DNA of 11,644 nt, taken from assembly GCA_020441225.1 (NCBI GenBank), contig JAGRMP010000109.1, positions 3,782-15,425 on the forward strand, written 5' to 3'. Both the position numbers and the translations under genes were made by a program. This DNA is from Maritimibacter sp. (GTDB lineage Bacteria > Pseudomonadota > Alphaproteobacteria > Rhodobacterales > Rhodobacteraceae). Below are positions 1 through 5,389 of the stretch, in pieces (positions within the stretch are counted from its first letter, which is position 1; each line of letters starts with the position of its first letter). The notes under the pieces were generated by a model. That model saw nothing but the letters and a program-made list of their open reading frames with translations, searched no databases and was not told where the DNA came from.

Positions 1-456
1 CCGTTCCACAAGATGACGCCCCAGCAATGGCAGGAGGTGATCGACACCAACCTGACCGGCGTGTTCAACACCGTCCATCCGATCTGGCCCGGCATGCGCG
101 AGCGCAAGTTCGGCCGGGTGATCGTGATTTCCTCGATCAACGGCCAGAAGGGTCAGTTCGCCCAGGTCAACTACGCCGCGACCAAGGCGGGCGACCTCGG
201 CATCGTCAAGTCGCTGGCCCAGGAAGGCGCCCGCGCCGGCATCACCGCCAACGCGGTCTGCCCCGGCTACATCGCCACCGAAATGGTGATGGCGGTGCCG
301 GAAAAGGTGCGCGAGAGCATCATCGGCCAGATCCCTGCCGGCCGTCTCGGCGAGCCCGAAGAGATCGCGCGCTGCGTGACCTTCCTCGCCTCCGACGACG
401 CAGGCTTCATCAACGGCTCGACCATCTCGGCGAACGGCGCTCAGTTCTTCGTCTGA
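1..456 (+). CDS. phaB: Acetoacetyl-CoA reductase PhaB, 3' part (5' end outside window)
   Basis: Reduces acetoacetyl-CoA to (R)-3-hydroxybutyryl-CoA with NADPH, the second step of polyhydroxybutyrate synthesis in the cytoplasm. The reading frame is open from base 1 (Pro-Phe-His-Lys-Met), so about 151 C-terminal residues of a family usually near 240 residues are present and the N-terminal nucleotide-binding Gly motif lies upstream. Visible short-chain dehydrogenase features, counted from base 1, are the TNLTG segment (16-20), catalytic Ser45 in ISSINGQKGQ, and the YxxxK pair Tyr58/Lys62 in VNYAATKAG. The NAVCPGYIATEMV stretch and the ending STISANGAQFFV match PhaB rather than FabG, whose C-terminus differs. 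An ATG at 13 is internal, not a start. A strong terminator follows at 498-525. The phaA thiolase is a common upstream neighbour but cannot be seen here. Confidence 0.92.
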   Translation, partial: PFHKMTPQQWQEVIDTNLTGVFNTVHPIWPGMRERKFGRVIVISSINGQKGQFAQVNYAATKAGDLGIVKSLAQEGARAGITANAVCPGYIATEMVMAVPEKVRESIIGQIPAGRLGEPEEIARCVTFLASDDAGFINGSTISANGAQFFV

Positions 457-475
457 GCCGCGCCGGCCCCGCGGG

Positions 476-658
476 TCAGGCGTGACAGTTTCGAGACAGC
501 CCCGCGTTCCGGCGCGGGGCTTTTTCACGCCGCACGCGCCGCACGCGCCGCGCGAGGCGCACGACCCAGCGAAACGGTGCGCGAAAGGCCTGGGCCCGCG
601 CAGCGTGGGCCTTTTCATAGTGATTGGCGAGGTCCGTGGTGGTGGCGGTCTCGAGCAT
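476..658 (-). CDS. Small arginine-rich protein, 60 residues, function unknown
   Basis: I do not recognise a family. The frame could extend to 721, but the ATG at 658 is chosen because GGAGAG stands four bases upstream of it. The protein begins MLETATTTDLANHYEKAHAA and continues into an amphipathic, strongly basic stretch (about residues 21-45) containing Arg-Arg-Val repeated twice and then Arg-Arg. There is no signal peptide; Trp31-Val-Val-Arg-Leu could sit at a membrane surface, and the arginines could equally bind nucleic acid. The last 14 or so residues are encoded through the phaB terminator, so the true C-terminus may be the result of overlap. It is divergent from the LysR gene and convergent with phaB. 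A possible promoter is at 693-721. It could be a spurious ORF in GC-rich DNA; the ribosome site and promoter spacing argue for a gene. Confidence 0.55.
   Translation of the reverse strand: MLETATTTDLANHYEKAHAARAQAFRAPFRWVVRLARRVRRVRREKAPRRNAGLSRNCHA
498..525 (+). terminator. Rho-independent terminator of phaB
   Basis: A perfect 9-bp stem AGCCCCGCG / CGCGGGGCT (498-506 and 513-521) with loop TTCCGG is followed by a run of Ts (521-525). It lies 42 bases after the phaB stop. The T run exists only on the plus strand, so it should end phaB transcription and not transcription coming the other way. Confidence 0.85.
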
Positions 659-692
659 GGCGCTCTCCAGATGCGAAATTCTTGACTGCTCC

Positions 693-721
693 AGTATTTC
701 GGATCGATATGGTTGGGACAA
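693..721 (-). promoter_or_regulatory. Possible sigma-70-type promoter of the small arginine-rich gene
   Basis: Read on the minus strand, TTGTCC (716-721) and AATACT (693-698) are separated by 17 bases, each matching four of six consensus positions. This predicts a start near 686 and a leader of about 28 bases before the ATG at 658. Only sequence match supports it. Confidence 0.4.
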
Positions 722-731
722 ACGAGACCTT

Positions 732-748
732 CTTACGTTTCACTTAAG
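732..748. promoter_or_regulatory. Possible LysR-type binding box
   Basis: CTTA-N9-TAAG is an interrupted dyad that contains the T-N11-A core typical of LysR-family sites. It ends in the ribosome site of the LysR gene (AAGGA, 746-750) and is centred about 54 bases upstream of the predicted start of the divergent small gene. That position would suit autorepression of the regulator combined with control of the small gene. This is inferred from sequence and location only. Confidence 0.35.
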
Positions 749-762
749 GAAAACTTGTCTCA

Positions 763-1710
763 ATGAGCGACCGGCTCCCGCCCCTCACCGCGCTGCGCGC
801 CTTCGACGCCGCCGCCCGGCACATGTCGTTCCAGAACGCCGCCGCCGAGCTCAACGTCACTCCGGCAGCCCTGTCGTTCCAGATCAAATCGCTCGAAGAG
901 CACCTGGGCCGCAAACTGTTCCGCCGTCTCAACCGCGCGGTTGCGCTGACCGAGGCGGGCCGCGCGCTGGCGCCCGGTGCGGAGGAGGGTTTCGCCACGC
1001 TCGCGCGGGCCTGGTCCGCGGCGCGGCGCGCCGGCGAGGCCCGCACGCTTACGGTGACTGCCGGCCCGTCGATCACAGCGCGCTGGCTCGCGCCCCGGAT
1101 CTTCGATTTCGCACGCGCGCATCCGGACGTGGACCTGCGTTTCGCAGCCACCTTCCGGTTGCTCGATTTCGACACCGACGAGGTCGACGTCGCGATGCGT
1201 TTCACCTACGATCCCGACCCCGGCCTGCACGCCGTCGATCTCGGCCCCGAATGGTTCATACCGGTCATGTCCCCCGAGCTCGCCGAGCGCTACCCGACCG
1301 CCGAAAGCCTCACCGCCGCGCCGCTTCTGAGCGAAGACGCGGTACGGTTCCTGCGCCCGCGTTGCGACTGGCCGGCCTGGTTTCGCGCCAATGGCATCGT
1401 TCACGATCCCACCTATGTCGCGCGGTTTTCCCAGGCCGATCACGCGCTCGACGCGGCGATCTCGGGCGCGGGCGTGTTGCTGGTCTGGCGCTCGGTCGTG
1501 GCGCGCGACCTCGCCGAGGGCCGGCTGGTGACGCCGATCCCGCTGGCGATCGAAAGCCGCGCCGGGCTCAAGCTGCTGTGCCGCAAGGGCACCGAGACCC
1601 GACCGCAGATCGCCGCCTTTCTCGACTGGGTCCAGCGCGAAACCTCCGTTGCCGCCGCGTTTTCCGAGGGCTTGACGATCGTTCCGGTCGAGGACATTCC
1701 GGCGCCATGA
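763..1710 (+). CDS. LysR-family transcriptional regulator, GcvA-like
   Basis: A DNA-binding regulator of 315 residues, the normal LysR length. The N-terminal winged helix-turn-helix covers about residues 5-64: LTALRAFDAAARHMSFQNAA, then the recognition helix in VTPAALSFQIKSLEEHLG and the wing LFRRLNRAVALTEAGRAL. This N-terminus is typical of the GcvA branch. A periplasmic-binding-protein-like effector domain follows from about residue 90 (LTVTAGPSITARWLAPRI). The ATG at 763 is preceded by AAGGA with a rather long 12-base spacing. The stop overlaps the ATG of the downstream exporter (ATGA), so the two are very likely one transcript and the regulator probably responds to a compound handled by that exporter. 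The effector cannot be deduced. A possible LysR box lies just upstream, consistent with autoregulation. Confidence 0.95.
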   Translation: MSDRLPPLTALRAFDAAARHMSFQNAAAELNVTPAALSFQIKSLEEHLGRKLFRRLNRAVALTEAGRALAPGAEEGFATLARAWSAARRAGEARTLTVTAGPSITARWLAPRIFDFARAHPDVDLRFAATFRLLDFDTDEVDVAMRFTYDPDPGLHAVDLGPEWFIPVMSPELAERYPTAESLTAAPLLSEDAVRFLRPRCDWPAWFRANGIVHDPTYVARFSQADHALDAAISGAGVLLVWRSVVARDLAEGRLVTPIPLAIESRAGLKLLCRKGTETRPQIAAFLDWVQRETSVAAAFSEGLTIVPVEDIPAP

Positions 1711-2600
1711 CACCTGCCGTAACCCGCACCACAGCCACGCTCATCGGTTTTTCCGCCGTGGCGCTCTGGGCGCTGCTCGCCCTGTTCACGGTCGCCACCG
1801 CACCGGTGCCGCCGTTCCAGCTCAACGCGATGTCCTTCTCCATCGGCGGCGCGGTCGGGCTGGTCTGGCTGGCCGCGACCGGCGGCTTCGGCCAACTCGC
1901 AAGGGTGAGCTGGCGGGTCTATCTCTTCGGCACCCTCGGCCTCTTCGGCTACCACGCCTTCTATTTCACCGCGCTGCGCCTCGCGCCGCCGGCGGAAGCG
2001 GGGCTCATCGCCTACCTCTGGCCGCTGCTGATCGTGCTGTTCTCGGGGCTTCTGCCCGGCGAACACCTGCGCGCGGGCCATGTCGCGGGCGCGCTCGTCA
2101 GCCTCGCGGGCGCGGCGTTGATCCTGGGCGGCGGGATCGGCGGCGGCGGCGCGGGGGCGGTCGCAGGCTACGGTTTCGCCATCGCCTGCGCGCTCACCTG
2201 GTCGGGCTACTCGGTGCTCTCACGCCGCCTCGGCGCGACCCCGACGGCCTCGGTCGCGGTGTTCTGCCTGGCCACGGCGGCGCTGTCCGGCGTCGCGCAT
2301 CTCGCCTTCGAAGAGACGGTGGCGCCCGCGGGCGCGCTGGGCTGGGCCGCGGTGGTCGGGCTCGGGCTCGGCCCGGTGGGGCTGGCCTTCTACACTTGGG
2401 ATGTCGGCGTGAAACGGGGCGACATCCAACTCCTCGGCACGGCGTCCTACGCCGCGCCGCTCCTGTCGACCTTCGCCCTGATCCTGGCCGGCATGACCGA
2501 GGCCCGGAGCACACTTCTGCTCGCCGCTGCGCTCATAACCCTGGGCGCAACCCTCGCCGCCCGGGCAGGCCGGGCGGGCCGGAAAAACAGACCTGAGTGA
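1707..2600 (+). CDS. EamA/DMT-family exporter, YddG-like
   Basis: An inner-membrane transporter of 297 residues of the drug/metabolite transporter superfamily, with two EamA halves and about ten hydrophobic segments. The start TATLIGFSAVALWALLALFT, the segment EAGLIAYLWPLLIVLFSGLL near residue 95, and FYTWDVGVKRGDIQLLGTAS near residue 230 line up with the same parts of E. coli YddG, an exporter of aromatic amino acids and analogues. The substrate here is not established; export of an amino acid or related metabolite is the likely role. The ATG overlaps the stop of the LysR gene, and no close ribosome site is seen, so translation is probably coupled. A much longer upstream reading of this frame is only a shadow of the regulator. 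A hairpin at 2607-2634 follows the stop. Confidence 0.92.
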   Translation: MTPAVTRTTATLIGFSAVALWALLALFTVATAPVPPFQLNAMSFSIGGAVGLVWLAATGGFGQLARVSWRVYLFGTLGLFGYHAFYFTALRLAPPAEAGLIAYLWPLLIVLFSGLLPGEHLRAGHVAGALVSLAGAALILGGGIGGGGAGAVAGYGFAIACALTWSGYSVLSRRLGATPTASVAVFCLATAALSGVAHLAFEETVAPAGALGWAAVVGLGLGPVGLAFYTWDVGVKRGDIQLLGTASYAAPLLSTFALILAGMTEARSTLLLAAALITLGATLAARAGRAGRKNRPE

Positions 2601-2606
2601 CCGAAA

Positions 2607-2634
2607 GGCGGGCGCCGTGCCTGTGGCGCCTGCC
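2607..2634. terminator. Hairpin between convergent genes, probable shared terminator
   Basis: A 10-bp stem GGCGGGCGCC / GGCGCCTGCC with one G-T pair (2607-2616 and 2625-2634) and an 8-base loop lies between the exporter stop (2600) and the stop of the YdcH-like gene (2643). On the minus strand it is followed by TTTCGG, a weak T run; on the plus strand there is none. It is more likely to serve the minus-strand gene, with possible effect in both directions. Confidence 0.5.
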
Positions 2635-2642
2635 GGATCCGT

Positions 2643-2810
2643 TCAGCCGTGCGTCAGCCGTTCGATTTCTTCCTTGAGTCGCAGTTTTTCTTTTTTCATC
2701 GCCACGATGTCGAGGTCGTCCGAGCCGAGGCTGGCCTGAGCTTTTTCGACTTTGTCGGACAGCGCTTCATGCTTCTTGCGAAGTTGGTTCAGATGCGCGT
2801 CAAGGTTCAT
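2643..2810 (-). CDS. YdcH/DUF465 family small coiled-coil protein
   Basis: A 55-residue protein of the DUF465 (YdcH) family, whose biochemical role is not known. It starts MNLDAHLNQLRKKHEALSDK, and the rest (ending LRLKEEIERLTHG) has heptad-like spacing of Leu/Ile with many Lys and Glu, as expected of a helical hairpin or coiled coil. The ATG at 2810 is chosen over an upstream frame extension because GGAGA stands five bases before it and family members begin at this point. It has its own probable promoter (2848-2876) and is separated by 136 bases from the upstream methyltransferase gene on the same strand, so it need not belong to that transcript. Its 3' end faces the exporter gene across a hairpin. 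Confidence 0.92.
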   Translation of the reverse strand: MNLDAHLNQLRKKHEALSDKVEKAQASLGSDDLDIVAMKKEKLRLKEEIERLTHG

Positions 2811-2847
2811 GGCGGTCTCCTTGTTTTTACCCACTCGTCGTAACCCG

Positions 2848-2876
2848 AGTGCAGCACAGATTCCGGGCCTTGTCAC
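2848..2876 (-). promoter_or_regulatory. Possible promoter of the YdcH-like gene
   Basis: On the minus strand GTGACA (2871-2876, five of six consensus bases) and TGCACT (2848-2853, three of six) are 17 bases apart. The predicted start lies about 30 bases before the ATG at 2810. The -10 element is weak. Confidence 0.4.
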
Positions 2877-2946
2877 GAAAACGTTGCATGGGCGGCATGA
2901 ACAAGCCGTGACCCGTCAGGGGCGCCGGCTCCGCGGCATTTTCCGC

Positions 2947-3708
2947 TCACCACAGCGGCAGATGCGCCCCCTCGCGCAGGATCGCCGAGACCTCGCGGCG
3001 GTAGCTTTCCCGGTCGCCGACATGCTCGGCGCCCTCGTGCAGGATCAGCGGCGCACCGAGACGAAACGCGCCGCGTCCGCCCTTGCGCGCCTGCACCAGC
3101 ACCAGCACCGCGGCGCGGCCCTCGCGGGGCGCGAGCGGTTTGACCAGGATCGAGCCCAGCCTGTCGTCCATCGCGGCCAGAATCTCCGGCAGCCGCTCGG
3201 CCTTCTGCACCAGCGTGAGGTAGCCGCGCGGCTTCAACCGGCGGGTAGCGGCGTCGATCCAGGCGGCAAGCGGCGTTTCCTCGAACAGCGCCGCTTCGCG
3301 GCCCGGGTCGGCGCTGGTCGTCGCCTGGGCGGGCAGATGGTAGGGCGGGTTCATGATGACCTGGTCGAAGCGCGCCTCGGTCACCTCCGGCGGCATCTCG
3401 GTGAGATCGCCGGTATAGACCTCCATAGCGATGTTGTTATCGAAGGCGTTGATCCGGGCGAGATCGGCGTAGTCGGCCTGCCGCTCGACCCCCACCAGCT
3501 TCAGCCCGGGGACCCGGGTGCCGAGACAAAGCGCCGCAGCCCCCGCACCGCAGCCGAGATCGAGCACGCTCTCGCCCGCCTGCGCCGAGATGGCGGCGGC
3601 GAGAAACACCGGATCCACCCCGGCCCGGTAGCCGGTACGTGGTTGCATCAGGGTCAACTGCCCGCCGAGAAACCTGTCTTCCGTTACATCCGCCCGGGCA
3701 AATCCCAT
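2947..3708 (-). CDS. TrmN6-like tRNA1(Val) adenine-37 N6-methyltransferase family protein
   Basis: A cytoplasmic SAM-dependent methyltransferase of 253 residues of the family that includes E. coli TrmN6, which methylates A37 of tRNA1(Val). After the family opening QLTLMQPRTGYRAGVDPVFL (17-36) come SAM motif I VLDLGCGAG (48-56), the acidic end of strand 2 in LVGVERQ (71-77), and catalytic motif IV NPPY (120-123), the signature of N6-adenine or N5-glutamine methylation of planar amino groups. The substrate is inferred from family only. The ATG at 3708 is preferred to the GTG at 3726 because GGAGAGG stands seven bases upstream, within the end of the DUF2007 gene, whose stop is two bases before the ATG. 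The two genes are therefore co-transcribed and probably translationally coupled. Confidence 0.88.
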   Translation of the reverse strand: MGFARADVTEDRFLGGQLTLMQPRTGYRAGVDPVFLAAAISAQAGESVLDLGCGAGAAALCLGTRVPGLKLVGVERQADYADLARINAFDNNIAMEVYTGDLTEMPPEVTEARFDQVIMNPPYHLPAQATTSADPGREAALFEETPLAAWIDAATRRLKPRGYLTLVQKAERLPEILAAMDDRLGSILVKPLAPREGRAAVLVLVQARKGGRGAFRLGAPLILHEGAEHVGDRESYRREVSAILREGAHLPLW

Positions 3709-3710
3709 CG

Positions 3711-3929
3711 TCACGCCTCTCCGCACTCTATGCCGTTGTCGGTGAGGATATGCCGGGCACGCCCGAGGTCCTCATCGCGGACCATAAGGCGACGAGGTAA
3801 AATTCCTATTGATCCCTCCAGCGCACTCATATGGACGTCCATCGCAAAGGCCGTTATACCTTCGCCGTCGAGGAGCGCCGTTGCGAAGGCAATAACCGTC
3901 GGGTCGGTGGTTCTCAGAAGCTCTTTCAT
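3711..3929 (-). CDS. DUF2007 domain-containing small protein
   Basis: A 72-residue protein with the DUF2007 pattern: MKELLRTTDPTVIAFATALL, then MSALEGSIGILPRRLMVRDE and a final helix ending DNGIECGEA. DUF2007 resembles small signal-transduction-like or metal-binding domains, but no activity is established. The ATG at 3929 matches family N-termini. GAGG lies directly against it, with no normal spacing, so initiation may be weak or the message may start at or next to the ATG. It is the first gene of a unit with the TrmN6-like methyltransferase (two bases apart) and is divergent from the prenyl diphosphate synthase gene. This arrangement is, to my knowledge, common in Rhodobacteraceae. The upstream part of the frame (to 4112) runs antisense into the prenyl synthase gene and is not counted. 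Confidence 0.88.
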   Translation of the reverse strand: MKELLRTTDPTVIAFATALLDGEGITAFAMDVHMSALEGSIGILPRRLMVRDEDLGRARHILTDNGIECGEA

Positions 3930-3983
3930 CCTCAGAGACTTAACGGCCCTGCCGCAAAAGTCGAGAGGCGCCGGGCGGACGAT

Positions 3984-4012
3984 GGGACACGGGGCCGGGA
4001 CACGGGACACGG
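3984..4012 (+). repeat. Three copies of GGGACACGG before the prenyl synthase start
   Basis: Exact 9-mers GGGACACGG begin at 3984, 3997 and 4004; the second and third overlap by two bases. They lie in the 88-base divergent region between the DUF2007 and prenyl synthase genes, directly upstream of the chosen ATG at 4018. They may be regulator sites, or coding sequence if the upstream ATG at 3982 is the true start. Confidence 0.6.
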
Positions 4013-4017
4013 TGACG

Positions 4018-5013
4018 ATGCGCGACGAGATAGCCCACCTGCCGCACGAAAGGCTGGCAGAGCACCTGTCGGGTGACCTCTCGGCTGTCAACGACCTGAT
4101 TCGCGCCCGCATGCATTCCGATCATGCCCCGCGCATTCCGGAAGTGACCGCACATCTGGTCGAGGCCGGCGGCAAGCGTCTGCGCCCGATGCTCACGCTC
4201 GCGAGCGCCCGTCTCATGGGCTACACCGGGCCCTACCACGTCCATCTCGCCGCCACCGTCGAGTTCATCCACACCGCCACGCTCCTGCATGACGACGTGG
4301 TCGACGGCTCCGAGAAACGGCGCGGGCGGCCGACCGCCAACCTGTTGTGGGACAACAAGTCTTCGGTGCTGGTCGGCGATTACCTGTTCGCGCGCTCGTT
4401 CCAGCTCATGACCGAGACCGGCAATCTCGAGGTGCTCAAGATCCTCTCGCGCGCCGCCGCGACCATCGCCGAGGGCGAGGTTCTGCAACTCACCGCCGCG
4501 ACCGATATCGCGACCGACGAAAGCGTCTATCTCCAGGTCGCACGCGGCAAGACCGCAGCGCTGTTTTCGGCCGCCTGCGAGGTTGGCGGCGTGATCGCCG
4601 GGTCCGATCCGCGTGCCGTCGCGGCGCTCGCGGGCTACGGCGACGCGATGGGTATCGCCTTCCAGATCGCCGACGACCTGCTCGATTTCTGGGGCGGCGA
4701 CGGGATCGGCAAGAACAAGGGCGACGATTTCCGCGACCGCAAGCTCACCCTGCCGATGATCAAGGCAATCGCCGCTGCCACTGCCGACGAGCGCGCCTTC
4801 TGGGAGCGCACCATCGGCCAGGGGCGCCAGACCGAGGGCGATCTCGACGCGGCGCTGCGGCTGATGGAGGCCCACGGCACGCTCGAGGCCACACGCGAAG
4901 AGGCGCTCGGCTGGTCGGAAAAGGCCAAGGCCGCGCTCGATGGCCTGCCGCAGAACCCGATTCGCGACATGCTGGCCGACATCGCCGACTACGTCGTTGC
5001 GCGCATCAACTGA
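4018..5013 (+). CDS. ispB: Long-chain all-trans polyprenyl diphosphate synthase (octa/decaprenyl type)
   Basis: Condenses isopentenyl diphosphate onto an allylic primer to build the ubiquinone side chain, probably decaprenyl (Q10) in this type of organism. The 331 residues carry GGKRLRP (51-57), the first aspartate-rich motif DDVVD (92-96), the second DDLLD (219-223), and GKNKGDDFRDRKLTLPM (231-247). Residue 87, five before the first motif, is Ala rather than an aromatic residue; in this family a small residue here allows long products. The ATG at 4018 gives a length close to relatives; an in-frame ATG at 3982 would add 12 residues read through a GGGACACGG repeat, and neither start has a good ribosome site. 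The gene is alone on its transcript, divergent from the DUF2007 gene, with a hairpin 30 bases after the stop. Confidence 0.95.
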   Translation: MRDEIAHLPHERLAEHLSGDLSAVNDLIRARMHSDHAPRIPEVTAHLVEAGGKRLRPMLTLASARLMGYTGPYHVHLAATVEFIHTATLLHDDVVDGSEKRRGRPTANLLWDNKSSVLVGDYLFARSFQLMTETGNLEVLKILSRAAATIAEGEVLQLTAATDIATDESVYLQVARGKTAALFSAACEVGGVIAGSDPRAVAALAGYGDAMGIAFQIADDLLDFWGGDGIGKNKGDDFRDRKLTLPMIKAIAAATADERAFWERTIGQGRQTEGDLDAALRLMEAHGTLEATREEALGWSEKAKAALDGLPQNPIRDMLADIADYVVARIN

Positions 5014-5043
5014 CACCGGGCCCCGCCGCCCCGCCGCATTCCC

Positions 5044-5073
5044 GCCACCTGCCCGCCGAAGGCGGCATGTGGC
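5044..5073 (+). terminator. Hairpin after the prenyl synthase gene, possible terminator
   Basis: GCCAC (5044-5048) pairs with GTGGC (5069-5073), and after one mismatch and one bulged C the inner arm TG/CCGCC pairs with GGCGG/CA around a GAA loop, about 12 base pairs in all. There is no T run after it, so it is either a weak or factor-assisted terminator or a 3' stabilising structure. Confidence 0.4.
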
Positions 5074-5132
5074 CGCAGTTGACCCCTGTGCAGATCGGCT
5101 ATGCCGTGGCAACCGGCGTTTCTCGGGTCGAA

Positions 5133-5197
5133 GGCATTGAATCCCGCTCCGTTCCCCGTGACATTGGGCCAGCGTAATGACCGGGAACCGGAATGCC
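5133..5197. repeat. Nested inverted repeat upstream of pta
   Basis: Outer arms GGCATT (5133-5138) and AATGCC (5192-5197) are perfect complements. Inside them TCCCG (5142-5146) can pair with CGGGA (5182-5186), or alternatively GTTCCC (5151-5156) with GGGAAC (5183-5188), and CATT (5162-5165) with AATG (5176-5179). The alternatives are mutually exclusive in part. It could be a structured RNA or an operator region; nothing identifies it with a known family. Confidence 0.45.
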
Positions 5198-5226
5198 CCG
5201 CCCCATATCCGACAGGACCGTAAATA

Positions 5227-5241
5227 CCCCCGCCCCGGGGG
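5227..5241. repeat. Compact GC hairpin in the pta leader region
   Basis: CCCCCG (5227-5232) and CGGGGG (5236-5241) are perfect complements around a CCC loop. No T run follows on the plus strand. It lies about 150 bases before the pta start and may lie in its leader. Confidence 0.45.
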
Positions 5242-5389
5242 ACGCGCGCCTGCCGCAACGCCGCGCGGTGACCGCCCCGAAGCCAGGACCGAAGCCGGTG
5301 GGGAGCGGGTGAGCTAGGTTTTCAACAAGACAGCCGGTCTCCGATGCGCCCAGGCGCCCCCACCGACCGGCCGTTCAAATGGACAGAAC

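Larger units (their letters stand above)
5014..5389. other. 376-base gap without a convincing gene; several inverted repeats
   Basis: No ORF here has a plausible ribosome site and protein-like sequence; the minus-strand frame 4989-5258 is Gly/Arg-rich and runs into the prenyl synthase gene. The gap holds the hairpin 5044-5073, a nested inverted repeat 5133-5197, and a compact hairpin 5227-5241. The last 100 bases are presumably the leader of pta, but no convincing -35/-10 pair is visible. Confidence 0.6.

Noticed and set aside
682..713. TTGACT with a TATGGT as promoter of the LysR gene
   Set aside because: The spacing is 20 bases and no better -10 lies at 16-18 bases; not strong enough to annotate.
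624..1706. Upstream extension of the EamA reading frame
   Set aside because: It overlaps the LysR gene in another frame and has arginine/proline-rich out-of-frame composition; family N-termini and the ATGA overlap place the start at 1707.
2900..2925. TGAC-CC-GTCA dyad between the TrmN6-like and YdcH-like genes
   Set aside because: A 4-bp arm with a 2-base centre is too short for a hairpin and weak as an operator without other evidence.
2752..4017. Upstream extension of the prenyl synthase frame
   Set aside because: It is antisense to the YdcH-like, TrmN6-like and DUF2007 genes; relatives begin near the ATG at 4018.
5184..5210. GGAAC resembling an EcfG (general stress) -35 element
   Set aside because: No CGTT-like -10 is found 16-17 bases downstream.
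4989..5258. Minus-strand frame in the gap before pta
   Set aside because: It has no ribosome site, is low-complexity Gly/Arg-rich, and enters the prenyl synthase gene antisense.
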